Assembly: GCA_037043015.1 (NCBI GenBank)
Contig: CM073324.1
Coordinates: forward strand, 4,333,413-4,397,412
Length of the DNA: 64,000 nt
Source: Bryum argenteum
Lineage: Eukaryota; Streptophyta; Bryopsida; Bryales; Bryaceae
Direction of reading: 5' to 3'
Both the position numbers and the translations under genes were made by a program. The notes below the pieces were generated by a model that worked only from the letters and a program-made list of their open reading frames with translations, had not been told where the DNA came from and made no database searches. Shown piece by piece: positions 12,057-24,159 of this stretch (positions are counted from its first letter, which is position 1; each line of letters begins with the position of its first letter).

Positions 12057-13806
12057 AAACCCATGTTCTAAACCCGTCTTGGATCTTTGCATTGTGTGTG
12101 GTGTTTTCATCAAATTTGGCTTAAAAAAGTACATCACGCAAATTATACAACCTCTTTCTTGGTTCATGCATGGCGTATTGTATTGGGGCTTGCGTTCACT
12201 TGTGATTGGAGAATGTGTCCACATGTCATGTTTTAAACTCTCATGACATTGGTTGCAAGAGACGTGATGAGGAAGTATGGTTCCGAGTGTACCGAAGATT
12301 GTCGGGTCCGTATGATTTTACTCTCCAATTTGAAGTATTCAAAACTAAATAGAACTATCGTGATGTATCCGTACTTTTGCCGTGTTGAACTTTCTCGGAT
12401 TCTTGGGTACGGTAGTCTCGGACTTTTTTTTGTTAAGTATTTAAATATGAGCAAGAGTTGGCATTTAGTCACAACTAAGCCGAATAAAATGTCAGATTGC
12501 TTGTTAGGATCTGAAAGTTTGAGTTATTTTAAGTTATCCAATATACCAAAGCATGTTAAGGAAGGCCCTTTATGGGGAAATTATCCCCTACAGGTGAGTT
12601 GCCTCAAAACAGCCAAAAACCCTCAAAACAGCCAAAAACCCTCAAAACAGCCCTCTTTTGATGCAAGATGTAATTTTTTGGAATTTTGACAAGTTTTGAA
12701 GTATGTAACCATAGGGACTAGTACTTGACTTATACATGTACATGCATATTAAATTTTAAAAATCAATCTCTTCACCATTTGTGAGATTGTAACATTCAAA
12801 CCTAAATAATTTATTTTTCTCCCATGGTGTAGGATGGCAAAGTAATATTTAGGGGGCCAAAAAAAACCATTTTTGAAAGAGAATTTGACATGTGGCTCTT
12901 CACATTCTTGTTCCTAGGTGTGTTAGGAACATGTCTATGCAGTTTATTTTATCCTCATGGGACCTATAGAACCTAAAGAAATGCTTGATCTTTCACATGG
13001 AGGTTTGTTGAAATTGAAATACAAAGGCCTATTTTCAACAATTGAAAAGGCGTGTAAAGAAATATTAGGTTGAAGATCTGAGTAAGATCATGTCTAACTA
13101 CCTTCTTTACATGTACAAATAACAAACTTGAGAAAAAGTAAAATATCAAAATTTGCCCAACTTCAAAATTGAAATGGTCACCACAAAGCAAACCTTGTAA
13201 TGCCCAATTTTGTAAATTTTTGAAGTTCTTGCGTTTAAATCAATTTTGGGCAGATTTTGAGAATAAACGAGAGTATATACTGGAATGTGGGCAATTTTGG
13301 GCAAATTTCAAATGGTGTTTTTAAACTTTGGCCGTTATTTCTAAACTATGAGGAATTTAGAAGCATGTCATGACTTTTGGGAAAGGTATGGAGAAACTCT
13401 ATTACTAACCAAATGTTCCAACTTCATGAGAGGTGTATTCAATTAGGCACCAGCTGACGAGAAGCAAATTGACCCAATTTGGGTCGGCCTTCACTTTAGG
13501 GGTTAAAGAATGAAATAGCAAGTTACTTAGAAAGAGAGATGGAACTTTCTACCTCTATATTCCCCACAAAAGTTGCTTGCATAGTCACATTTGCTAGAGT
13601 TTGGACTCCTCCTGTAAAATCTTAGGGTTGGGGGTAAGGTGCCACTCTAGTCGGCCCTTATCATTGCGAAAGCATATGTATCATCTACATAAAACCTAGT
13701 TATCAATTTGATATAGGTGATGATAACACAAAGCAAAGAATTCTAGCTAGATGATCTCAAAAACTTCACGGACACTTAAAGTAAGCATGTGAAGATTTCA
13801 AGTATT
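12057..13806. other. Intergenic DNA with isolated element end
   Basis: A 148-residue frame at 12243-12689 has no motif I recognise and ends in a tandem repeat, so it is not called a gene. At about 13490-13506 the phrase CTTTAGGGGTTAA looks like the right end of a TTAA element whose left end I could not find. Confidence 0.4.
12602..12654 (+). repeat. 18-base tandem repeat, about 3 units
   Basis: The unit 'cctcaaaacagccaaaaa' repeats almost exactly, the last unit being partial. Confidence 0.8.
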
Positions 13807-14705
13807 TTAAGCCCTATACGTCCCAACTTATTTTTAACCAAAAAAAGAAGTGTTGTGAATGAAAGTGAAGGTAAACTCAATTGTACAATCTTGTTGTGGA
13901 CCTATTGTAGGTCTTGTGTGCCAAAATTTGCATCATGAAGCCTCATGGGCTTTGAAATCATGACATTTTAGTGCTCAAGAGAGTTTACAAAATATCATCA
14001 TTTTTATTTTAGAGCGGTAATTTTACCAACAAAGCTAATACAATAGGAAAAAGAATCTCAACTAGAAAATTGTTCACCGTAATGTCAAGTATGCCCTTGT
14101 ATCAAAAAATTCAACAAAAACAATCTTGGCTCAAATTAATAGACTTGCAAAGAAACATATTTACAATGAAAAATTAGACCAAAACCCTACCCTTTGCACT
14201 CAAACCTTCGCCTCATCTTCAAATGTCAAGGTTTCTACCACTAAAACTATGCTCCAAAATGAATCCATTCCAAAAAAAGAAGTCAAAATCCGATCGTCAA
14301 TATAGGAGATATAGTTGCTTACAAATCATCTATTTCTTCTTTCTTATATTGTAGAAATGTCATTGCAAACCTTAAACCTAAAGTATATGAATCAAAAATC
14401 TTCCTACTAAAAAGTTATGGTTTTGTCTTAAATTCATACCTACATAAAAGAAATTCATGATAAGCATGTTTTGATTACACATAATTGGACTCCAATGATA
14501 AAACATGCCTAATGTTTGAAAACTCAAAAACAAAATTACCTTCACTAAAATGCATGCCATTCATTTGTACTTCATTGTATAGGTATGAAATTTTTTCCCA
14601 CACAAAGTAGACTCAATTTGAGACACAACCCAAGTGATATCCTGAAAAACTCACGACAAATGAAGACGTTAGCACTCTTCAAAGTTTCTATCTATCATAA
14701 AAAAT
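13807..14705 (+). mobile_element. TTAA-MITE family E, 3'-truncated
   Basis: The element starts TTAAGCCCTATACGTCCC and continues with E interior, including 'gaagcctcatgggctttg' and 'caatgataaaacatgcc'. It stops within the 'cttcaaagtttctatc' block, so the right terminus is missing. Confidence 0.6.
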
Positions 14706-15639
14706 GACCACCCGATGCAACTTAATAGGTTGCTCCAATTCCATGAAAAAAAAAGGCTCCTCAAGGTTTTGTTTCTCAATGAGAAGATCCACCTTCTACA
14801 CACAGAGTGATTTAATTGATCTCTAGCCAAACAATGATTGTTGGACCAAGGCATTTGCTTTGACTCAACTATAATCAAGGAGACCATAAAAACATTATCC
14901 ACTATGAAAAATTTGGCATACTTTGGGGACCTCAAAGATAGTGGTCATTCCTCTTTTTTCAAGGTAGTGTCAAGTCAAACGTGACCAAGAGCAATGTACT
15001 CTCCAATCACAGATTTTAAATGGCCGTGGTCAATCTTCATAAGTCATAGTGTAAAGCGACCCTTAGTCATGTTGTAACATACCATAGTTTCTAATCACCA
15101 ATCAAAAACAATACCACATTGTACTCACTAGACAAAGATCAAATATTTAGGATGCCATTCATGATGGGCAATACTTGTGAACGGGGGAGCAGGTAACCAA
15201 ACCCGGATCTCGCTATCCATGGGTGGGCGGGCGGGCGATTGATCACCACAAGGAAACCTACCACCAGTAAAAACCATCATAATAATAAAAACAAGCCCCC
15301 TCCCCCGTCCCGTCCCGTCCCGTCCCACCCCCGGCGGGTACAATCGGAGGAGGAGGAGTCGTAGTAGATGACTCCACTTCCATGGACGGTGGCGATGGAG
15401 TCATGGCGTAATTTGCGCTAGTGGAGCCGGAAGTTGAAAAGCCTCCCCCGGAAGACCAACAGCCTCCCTCTCTCTCTCTCTTCTTCATCCCCATGCTTAA
15501 GGTACACATACTAGTAACTTACTAGTAACTCACTACTGGTCGTAATAATTTGCCATACCCCCTCCCTTTTTTCCACTTTTTTTTACTGTTGGTTGTACTA
15601 TGGTACTTACCTATGATGTATGAAGACAAAAGGAGTGTG
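14706..15639. other. Intergenic DNA with C-rich pentamer patch
   Basis: Near 15300-15345 the pentamer CCGTC repeats about four times within a GC-rich block that begins near 15180, like a decayed retrotransposon edge. The phrase 'tgtaaagcgaccctta' near 15050 resembles the inverted end of the foldback element at 19818-20321. No gene is called; frames at 15128-15509 follow the C-rich patch. Confidence 0.4.
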
Positions 15640-15980
15640 GTGAATTCATACATCATTTATGAGATGAATAATACAATAATTATTACCACAAAAGAGGTAG
15701 GCATATCTAATCCTCGATCACCACTTGACCCAATATTTATCAAATGTACTTTTTGGTAAGCAAAACTTCTTACACAAGAGTATGGCATTCTTTATTGTGA
15801 GGAGAAAAGTAAAACCTATAGTATGTGAAAATTGAAAGCTAGAAAAGAAAAGAAAGAAGTGAAAGTAGTGTTGTATCTCGCGTGTACATTTGATAGGTAT
15901 ATAAGTATAGCAAAGCACCTACATAGAATAACTTCTCTTAGGTTAAAAGTTTGATATTTGCCCTCCAAAATAATTTGTGT
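15640..15980 (+). repeat. Direct repeat R1 flanking an X-repeat copy
   Basis: About 340 bases ('atacatcatttatgagatga' through 'gttaaaagtttgatatt') recur at 17222-17805. This copy lacks the family A MITE present in the second copy, so it acts as the near-empty site. Confidence 0.65.
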
Positions 15981-15989
15981 CTTGATGAG

Positions 15990-17222
15990 ATTTGATTAAT
16001 TATGTGGGTAGACTAATTAGACAGTTATAAACAAGATCTTACCATTGAATTTCCAAAACAAATTCCCCACATATTTCAAGTGGGACCTGTGTAGGAGGTC
16101 TTTGTTTAGGTGACCTGTGTGGGTTGAAGTTGGGACCATTGAGTTTCAGAGGTCTCTGCTCTAGGGCGTTTGCATGTCAATGTTGCGTGTGTCTTGAGCT
16201 AGTAAAAAGGTTTTCTAAAGCAAGACTTGCCATGTTCTATCCATGGGGTTGATGTTAATTTTTGAAAGGATATCCTTATCCTATTGTTTTTAAATTTGTT
16301 TTCTCAATCACAATCTCAATCACTTTGTTGTGAAGAAATTTCAATCACCCGACAAAGTTACGGTAGTATAGAGTTTCACAAGTAACCCAATTGAGCTAGT
16401 CAAAAGGTTTTTAAAGCAAGACTTGCCACGGGATTGGTGTTGATTTTTGAAAGAATATCCTTATCCTATCATCCGACAAAGTTACGGTAGTATAGATTTT
16501 TACAAGTAACCTAGTTGAGTTAGTCAAAAGGTTTCTAAAGCAAGACTTGCCATCATTTGCCAACGGGGTCCATGTTGATTTTTGTAAGGATATCCTTATC
16601 CTATTGATTTTAGGATTTTTTTCTGAATCACAATCTCATTCACTTTGTTTCAAGGAAATTTTAATCACCTAACAAAGTTACGGTAGTGTGGAGTTTTACA
16701 AGTTACCCACTTGTCAACGTACCTTTTCCCCTTCGTGTTGAGAGTAATTTCTAAAAGCATGAACTCATCAAACTTTGTCTAATCAACCAACTTTGAAAAA
16801 CTCCACCACTTTCAATACTAGAGTAGTTTGAGAACCTAAGAAAGCATTCCAAAAATTCTTAAATAGGTGAAGCTTCTAAGTTGCTAAGAGATTGATCAAC
16901 ATTCCAAGAAGAACTTGCAACACATTCCTGATTATACATGTGATCACTCATTATTAAATTCAACCCTAGACACATTAGAAACACACCATTTTAGATACTC
17001 AGTATATTTTGAATGAACCTAGTATATAGTTACAAATACTTGTCACAATTTCCATTGGATTTTTATTGATATAAACTGTAGAAATTACCAAGTTCAAGTT
17101 ATCCTTGATTTATTCTTCTTAATACCATATCACTCTAACATTTATATTTCATGGAATACCACATGCCAAAATCAACCATACATTCAACAAAAAAACATCG
17201 TCTTCTTAAATCGAAATTCCTC
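15990..17222 (+). repeat. RRP4-upstream repeat (X), copy 1
   Basis: This is a copy of the ~1.2-kb sequence also found upstream of RRP4. Hallmark phrases are 'acaagatcttaccattgaat', 'aagcaagacttgccatg', 'gaaaggatatccttatccta' and 'aagaagaacttgcaacacat'. It lacks the RRP4 exon-1 fragment and is cut at its right end by R2. It is non-coding. Confidence 0.65.
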
Positions 17223-17805
17223 ATATGAATTAATACATCATTTATGAGATGAATACAATATATACCAGAAAGAGAAGTCTTAAACCCTAAACGTCTCAAA
17301 GTACCTTAAGTTTGCGGTTAGTGGAATACAATGTATTTTTCTTGTATTAGAAATGGATCCACACCTTTATTGGGCTTGATCTCAAGAGCAAAGTTGGAAT
17401 ATAAATCTACCCAATTCTAGTGAGCTATTAAAATTCCAATTTAAAGTTTCATGTTGGTAGCAAATGCCACTTATATCTACTATCCCCATGAGTTGTTTAG
17501 GGGTGAAAATAGGCATATCTAAATCCTCACCACTTGACCCAATATCTATCAAATGTACACATGAAACTTTCTTGTAAGCAAATATTCACAAGAGTATGCC
17601 AAGAAGAAAAATAAACGTATATAATGTAAAAATCTACCCCCCCCCCCAAAAAAAAAGAAAAAAAAGAAAACAAAAAAAAAGAAAAAAAAAGAAGTATTGT
17701 ACCCCCCTTGTACATTTGATAGATACATAAGTATAACAAATCACCTACATAGAAAACTTCTCTTATGTTAAAAGTTTGATATTCACCCTCAAAATAATTT
17801 TGAGT
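17222..17805 (+). repeat. Direct repeat R2 containing a family A MITE
   Basis: This is the second copy of R1, interrupted at 17280-17507 by a family A element. R1 and R2 flank the X copy like long direct repeats; either a local duplication or LTR-like ends would explain this. Confidence 0.6.
17280..17507 (-). mobile_element. TTAA-MITE family A in R2
   Basis: This 228-base element runs from TTAAACCCTAAACGTC to TTTAGGGGTGAA, so the right TTAA has decayed to TGAA. It shares 'ttggtagcaaatgcc' and 'actatcccca' with the other A copies. Confidence 0.7.
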
Positions 17806-18354
17806 CCATCGGTAGCGATTGATGGTTTTAAAACAAAAAAGAACACCAAACCCTTGTGGGGTTGGTGTGAATAAAAAATGCCCGTTCAACCTACCCTTGA
17901 TGGAACATAACAACAATGACATAAGACTACTAACCCCTCTCAGGTTGGACACTATTAATATTGTTTTGTCTAATTAGTAGCAATGATGTATGTGACGTAG
18001 AGTAGCGTAGCATGAAGCTATGCGAGCCCCGCGATACATGTAGAGTGAAGGTGGTGCATTACAAAATCTCAAGGAGGGGGGGGGGGGGGTTTGCAGATTC
18101 GAGGGACTCATGATCCATCCTAATGGACCCGGAGTACTTTCATCAATATCCCCTTCTTCTCAATACTTATAATTGCTGGTGATGTTACTCCATGTCTTCC
18201 AGTGTAGTAGAAGCTACACTACCCTAACTTTACATGGTTCGTGCAAACTGGGAAAAAAAACGAGTCTACGCGCATCAATACAAAATTATACGTCCGTAAC
18301 CACACCCGTACGTTTTTGAAGTAAGTGCGTACATTTGAAAGGTGAACTTAATCC
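17806..18354. other. Intergenic DNA with G-run
   Basis: Apart from a G-run of about 15 at 18075-18090, nothing was recognised. The minus frame at 17527-17952 spans a repeat and an A-rich run and is not a gene. Confidence 0.4.
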
Positions 18355-18621
18355 GTAACCCCTAACTTTCCTTGAAACCCGAAACGGGTTTTGGAGGTTT
18401 CCGCAGGAGAAAAATTCAACCAACTTTGACCATTATAATCTCACAAATGAGGAAGAATGAACGGTTCAAATTTAGTATGTGAGAAGAATGTCAAGTGAAC
18501 TTTGAGATCTTACGGTTGAATCTTTTGAAGAATGCTTAGATTGAGATTTTTGAGCTTAATCTAAAGGAAGGTCAAATTTTGTGTCATAGACCGTTTTGCA
18601 ACAAGGAAATTTAGGGGTTAA
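18355..18621 (+). mobile_element. TTAA-MITE family B, copy 3
   Basis: The left target has mutated to GTAA, then CCCCTAACTTTCCTT; the right end is AATTTAGGGGTTAA. The right TTAA is shared with the family E element that follows. Confidence 0.8.
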
Positions 18622-19598
18622 TCTGAAAATGATTTCACTCATTTCTTTTCTACTAAAAAAATACATTTTTAGAAACATGTCGTAGATGAAAATGAAGGGA
18701 AGTTGATCAAATCTCAACCAAACAATCTTGTAGTAGACACATTGTAGAACTACTAATATGTGGGTCACATTTTGAGTCATGAGGCCTCATAAATTGCGAG
18801 CTCGTAACATATTTTCTATTTGAAAATTAATCACAAAATTGTAACATTTTCACTCTTAAGTGAAAATGCTACTAGTAAACATGGTGCAGTGAAAGAAATC
18901 ACCAACTACAAAGATGTTCACATGTATCTTGATAACAACTTTGCCTTTAAAAAAATATCATCAAAAAATGATCTTGCCTTGCAATGGTAAAAACTGCCTC
19001 AAATTTTACAAAAGGGAAAAAGTCTAAAACTAGACTCCTTGCAATAAAATTCATGACATGGCATTCGATGGATTTAAGATTTATACCACTATAACTAGAC
19101 TTGTGTTGGAGTCCAACACGACAAACAAAATTGAAATACAACGGTGGATGAAGGAGAAACAATTTCTCAAAAACCATGCATGTGTATAAATAGTTTCAAT
19201 ATAGACACATCATTGCAAATCCAATACTTAAATGATTCTGAAAAAAATTCTTCCAACTACAAAGTTGTTGGACTTCATCTTAAGATCATACTTATGCAAA
19301 AAAGAAAGTAGAAAGTAGAACACTAAAATAGAATTCACATAATTGGCTTGCAATATTAAAACATGCCCCATGTTTGAAAACCCAAAAATAAGAGCTTCCT
19401 TCACTACAATTCATGCCATTAGTTCATACTTTATTGTATGAGACTACATCTTCTATCACGCAAACTAGACTTGATTTGGAACCTAACCCAAGTAATTTTA
19501 TCCGAAACGACTCCAAATGAAGAAATTGTGACTCTTCAAAGTTGTTGTTTTCCATTCAAAATGTCGATTTTTCGACATTTGGCGTGCTTAAGGGTCAA
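18618..19598 (+). mobile_element. TTAA-MITE family E, nearly full length
   Basis: This ~980-base element follows family B directly. It ends with the subterminal palindrome 'atgtcgatttttcgacat' and GCTTAAGGGTCAA. The interior 'gaggcctcataaattgcgag' block is present. Open frames within it differ between copies, so it is judged non-coding. Confidence 0.7.
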
Positions 19599-19817
19599 GA
19601 TTCTCATAAGTAGAGAGTGAACATTATAAACTTGTGTGTTTCGGATAAGTCTATGCCTCCAACTTAAAAAAACCATGTGCAATTTAATAGAAATCCATAA
19701 GTTTTGATTTAAATTGAGTTACAATACCGTGCTTTAAGCTTTGCACATAATTCACTAGTGCACAAGTGTCCAACGACAACCTGGGATTACACCCCACAAG
19801 TACAAGTCCACCACTCA

Positions 19818-20322
19818 GGGCCGCTTTACACGAGGGGCCAAGCCATTGATGGGGCCAATTCATGGCCAAATCCTTTCTTGGGATTGGTCGAATTCTTGAA
19901 ATTGGCCCGAAGGGCTTTACTTAAGTAGTCAAGGCCAATTTTTTGAAATTAGATTATAATGGGTGGGGAACAAGTTATAACACAGCCCGTGCTTCAAAAG
20001 TTGTGAGATACAAGAATGGAAGGCCAATTCATGGCCTAGAGGCGATTGCTAAATTTCAATACAAAATCATTATTTCACTGGAGTATTTTAATGTGAATAA
20101 ATCAAAAGCATGGAATGAAGCTAATAGTACGAATTGGCCCCATGGCTCTATTTTTCCTTTTAGAAATCGGCCCTAAGGACTTTACACATGGGGGAATTGG
20201 CCCCTACTTTATAAATTGTTTGATGTGTTCTCAAAGTGACCCATGGAGCCAATTGGGCTCAAAATATAAGTGAATTGGCTTGAAGATTTGTTGGCCTTGA
20301 CTTCCCATGTAAAGCGTCCTTT
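19818..20322. mobile_element. Foldback element with GGGCCGCTTTACA ends
   Basis: The left end AGGGCCGCTTTACACGAGGG and the inverted right end (complement AAAGGACGCTTTACATGGG) form an imperfect inverted repeat. The interior is rich in GGCCAATTC or GAATTGGCC in both orientations and could fold. No clear target duplication is seen, so the superfamily is open. The 77-residue frame inside is not called. Confidence 0.5.
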
Positions 20323-20819
20323 AGTATTTAGTATGCCAGCAAGTGTAGAACACCACTTTCCAAAAACCGGCAAGTAATTAAACCTACCGTCTCCACTTCG
20401 ACTCGAGTCAAACCATCCCGCATCATTTGCACTTACGGTAAGATGAGGACCCGAGTATACACACCATTACACCACCTTTCTCCTACGGAGTACTTGTGGA
20501 CACTTTTCTGCTAGTGATTCTAAATAATTTGTATGACTAATCTACAAGCATAATTTCCTACAATCTTTACTTTCTTTTTTCTTTTTTTTCTTTTTTTTCT
20601 TTTTTTCGGTGCATAATCAAGGTAGAATGGTAAAGAATGGAAAATACCAATAATGGATCACTAGACTTATTCACTCAAATGTACATTACAACTATTTTGT
20701 CCGGTTTTCTATGTACCTATAAATAAAATGATAGGTTCCTAGTTTAGGGCACTATTTTAGAAACACTATAAGTCTACTTTCGGTAAAGTGCTCACTGCTT
20801 TTAGTTTTGACTCAATGTA
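20323..20819. other. Intergenic DNA with CT-rich run
   Basis: Only a T-rich run with interspersed C (about 20571-20606) stands out. Confidence 0.4.
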
Positions 20820-21339
20820 AGGTACAATGCTCTTAAACCGCTCGGCACCCCAAAACCGATCAGGCCCCATTCCTAGATTGTAAAAGAACAGATATACCTC
20901 ATTCGTACATTTGAGTATGTGAGCGGTTTAAGGTCATGTACACTTTTGACTTCATAAATTTCTTGCAAATTCAGCTTTTGCTATTTAATTGTGGAAATTT
21001 TCGTCCTCAAAGCCCTTTGGGGGGATACTATGTCAAGTATCTTCAAGGCACTAGTAACTAGGCTAGAAACTAGCGTAGTTATAGTGTCCACCCTCGAGAG
21101 GGGGAAGTAGTATTGTTCCAATTTCCCCTTGTCCGGTGGCCATCGGGATATTAGCATTACGAACAGACACTTCATTCACGCCGGCCCCATGAGAAAGGGA
21201 CCAGAGTTTCTATTTATTTATGGAAATTTTCGCACTCACTCTCCCCCTGTTTCCGCATCCAAGAAAAATTTCAAATAATAGACATGAAGTCACAACCATG
21301 CTGAATCGCTTATTCGAGCGGTTTAAGGGCAGTGTACCT
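20820..21339. mobile_element. TA-flanked MITE, AGGTAC ends
   Basis: The ends are 24-base inverted repeats with two mismatches, starting AGGTACAATGCTC and AGGTACACTGCCC, flanked by TA on both sides. A second copy of the end motif ('gagcggtttaaggtcatgta') lies at about 20921. TA duplication suggests Tc1/mariner-Stowaway type. The block near 21160-21225 recurs at 39765-39825. Confidence 0.65.
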
Positions 21340-21364
21340 TATCTCAATATCTCCTTGACAAAAA

Positions 21365-21880
21365 TTTGTGCATAGACTAGATCTTACGCTTAACCAAAAA
21401 CAATTGTCCACAGATTTCAGATTTGACCTGTGTCTGGGAGGTCACTGTTGAGGTTCTCCTTAAGGAGTTAAAGTTGAGACCATTCATGAAGGATGGAGTT
21501 CTTTAAGGCGGTTGCATGTACATGTGGAGTGTATCTTGAGCTAGTCAAAAAGTTTCTAAAGTGAGACTTGCCAAGATGTGCCCATGGGGTTGGTTTTGAT
21601 TATTGAAAGGATATCCCCATTCAATCATTTTTAGGATATTTTTCTCATTCAATTTGTTTTAGAGAAACTTCAATTTACCAACAATGGTAGAATAGTGTGG
21701 AGTTTACAAGTAACCGAGTTGTCAACGTGCTTTTTTCTCATCTTGTTGAGGGTGACTAGATAGTTATGAACAAGATCTTAGAGTTGAGTTTCCAAAAACA
21801 ATTCTTCAGATATTTTAGATAGCACCGTCAAGGAGGTCATTCTTGAGCAATTCCATGAGGGGTTGGAGTTGGCTATTCTT
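21365..21880 (+). repeat. RRP4-upstream repeat (X), partial copies
   Basis: X phrases occur ('ggagttaaagttgagacc', 'gtgagacttgccaagatg'), followed by a second short start ('acaagatcttagagttgag'). The uninterrupted TTAA at 21460-21463 is the empty counterpart of the family E insertion at 25250. Confidence 0.6.
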
Positions 21881-22179
21881 TGAAACAAAGTGAACAAAAT
21901 GTGATTTAGAAAACAATCCTTTAAAAAATAGGATAAGGATATCCTTTCAAAAAATCAACACCAACTCCATGGGCAGATCATGGCAAGTGTGGCTTTAGAA
22001 GCTTTTTGACTAGCTCAAGATCACTCAACATGGACATGCAAACACCTTAGAGCAAAGACCTCTGAACTCTATACTTCTTGGATGGTCTCAACTTTAACAC
22101 CTTAAGGAGAAGCTTCATTATAGTGACCTCCCAGACATGTCATATCTAAAATCTGTGGACAATATTTCTTTTTGTAAAA

Positions 22180-24150
22180 ACAACATTTGTTTTTATTGGC
22201 AAATTTACTCAATTTGGGCCTCTCTCTCCTCTCCTTTATGGGTCAAAAGATCCAAGATTATTTACTTTTAGCCTAAGATCTAAGTTTGAACTTCACATTT
22301 GTTAACTTACACAAAATGGACACACTTTCACAAGCCTTTGCTCCTCCGGCCTCAATACGGGTTCGTGTGATCCGGGATACATTGATATGGAATGTGAGAG
22401 CTTCGCCACTGAGGCTATAGTCGAGTGTCCAAGCACTCTCACAGAGGGTCATTGCTCACTTTGTAATAGAAAACCTACTCAATGTTCACTTCCTTCCGCA
22501 ATCTTTGCTTGTCCATCATCCTCATTTCCTACACACTTTGACACGCTCTAATTCGATGCGGCAGTGTGAGGGGCCTGATTTCTGTGTTGCTTACAACTCT
22601 ACCGTGGGTGCGGAGAAGAAGCAAGATGCTTGGTTTGCCAGCATGCGCGGCTCATGAGATTCTTGAGAGACCACAAGTCCGCAACAATAGAAAAGCAGAG
22701 CGCAATAATCGATTTTAGAGGCAGTGGTGATGCTCTGTTTACCTGAAGAGCTGGCTACTAACCCTAATTCTTTAAATTCTTTTTCAAACAATCAATGTAT
22801 TGATCAATACAGCATGAACCGCTACGCGTTCTTCTTTCAAGGGCATGAATGTTTGCTGAATGTGTGTTGAAGCAAGACCAAGGACATGATCGGCAAGTAC
22901 ATCACTAATTTCACAGAAATGGAAACTGTCCCGATGGCCCCCTGTCATTCATTCCCTCAATGGATTTCAAGTCCGTCGTGCTTTATTGTTGCGATGAGAA
23001 AACTTTCATAGTTTCGTCTCCCAAACCATCAGCGGCATCGCCTTGGAAACGAAGTGCTCCTGATCATCACTCTTCATATCGTCCTTCACAGAACCCACAA
23101 TACTCAGTTTTGCATGAAGCCCTGTGGCGTATTTGTAATGCACGATACTGCAAGACCACGAGCCTCAATATGTTGCATACGATTGGAAACTTGTTGCTAA
23201 TTGTGTTGAGGAATTCTTTCGATGTGTAACGAGAGAAGTAGGAGATGGGGAAGAAACAGAGGCAGAGTCTCCTGAGAAACCCTAATTAGCTACCATGAGG
23301 GGCCCAAATGTCCTGTCGGTGTACATTCGAGACGAGGAATTTGGATTTAAGAAGATGATGTTTTCTGTTGAATGTATGGTTGATTTTTGGCACGTGGTAT
23401 AGCATGAAATATGAATGTTAGAGTGATAGCATATTAAGAAGAATTAGTTAAGGATAACTTGAACTTGGTAATTTCTAGGATGTTTATTTAGGAATCCAAT
23501 GAAAGTTGGGTGAGAATTGCTCAAATTGTGACAAGTATTTGGTACTAAATACTAGGTTCATCTAAAATATGCTAAGTATCTAAATCGGTGTGTTTGTAAT
23601 GTGTGTGAGAGTCGAGTTTATTGATAAGTGATTAGATCTATAAACAAGAATGTGTTGCAAGTTCTTCTTGGAATGTCGATCAATTTTTTGGCAACTTAGA
23701 AGTTTCACCTATGTAAGAATTATTGAAATGCTTAGGGGGGGGGGGGTTCTCAAACTAATATGGTAATTGAAGTAATGAAGTTTTTCGTAGTTGATAGATT
23801 AGACAAAGATTGACGAGTCCATGGTTTTAGAAATCACTCTCAACACAACAAGGAAAAAGTAAGTTGACAACTGGATTACGTGTAAAACTCTACATTTCCC
23901 TAATTTTTCCGTTGATTGAAATTTCTCTGAAACAAAGTGTATAACATTGTAAATCATAAAACAATCCTAAAAATGATAGGATGAGGATATCCTTTCAAAA
24001 ATCAACATCAACCCCACGGGCAAATCATGGCACGTCTTACTTTAGAAACTTTCTGACTAGCTCAAGATACATTTGCCATGAACATGCAGCTGGCTTAGAG
24101 GAGAGACCTATGAACTCAATCCTCCATAGATGGTCTCAACTTTAACCTCT
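22180..24150 (-). repeat. Left arm of ~2-kb inverted repeat
   Basis: Read in reverse, this arm follows the order of 26498-28490: X repeat, RRP4 exon-1 fragment, then a segment (Q) with 'cactcgactatagcctcagtg'. The arms differ by substitutions and small indels, so the duplication is not brand new. A G-run lies at about 23741-23752. Confidence 0.75.
23011..23300 (-). pseudogene. RRP4 5'-end fragment, antisense copy
   Basis: On the minus strand this matches the RRP4 leader and start of exon 1 (intact gene 29400-29717). It lacks 16 coding bases found in the intact gene after the 'cgtttccaagg' block, which breaks the frame, and all later exons are absent. The copied start codon region is altered ('ttttgcatgaagc' on the plus strand reads as a changed start context). 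It cannot encode RRP4. Confidence 0.75.
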
Positions 24151-24159
24151 TACGGAGAA

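Noticed and set aside
12243-12689. 148-residue open frame
   Set aside because: No recognisable domain, AT-rich codons, and its end is a simple tandem repeat.
15640-17805. LTR retrotransposon made of R1-X-R2
   Set aside because: No primer-binding site, polypurine tract, gag or pol remnants, and X copies elsewhere lack R; kept as an unexplained direct repeat instead.
17527-17952. 141-residue minus open frame
   Set aside because: It spans a direct repeat and an A-rich run that translates to poly-Phe, so it is an artefact.
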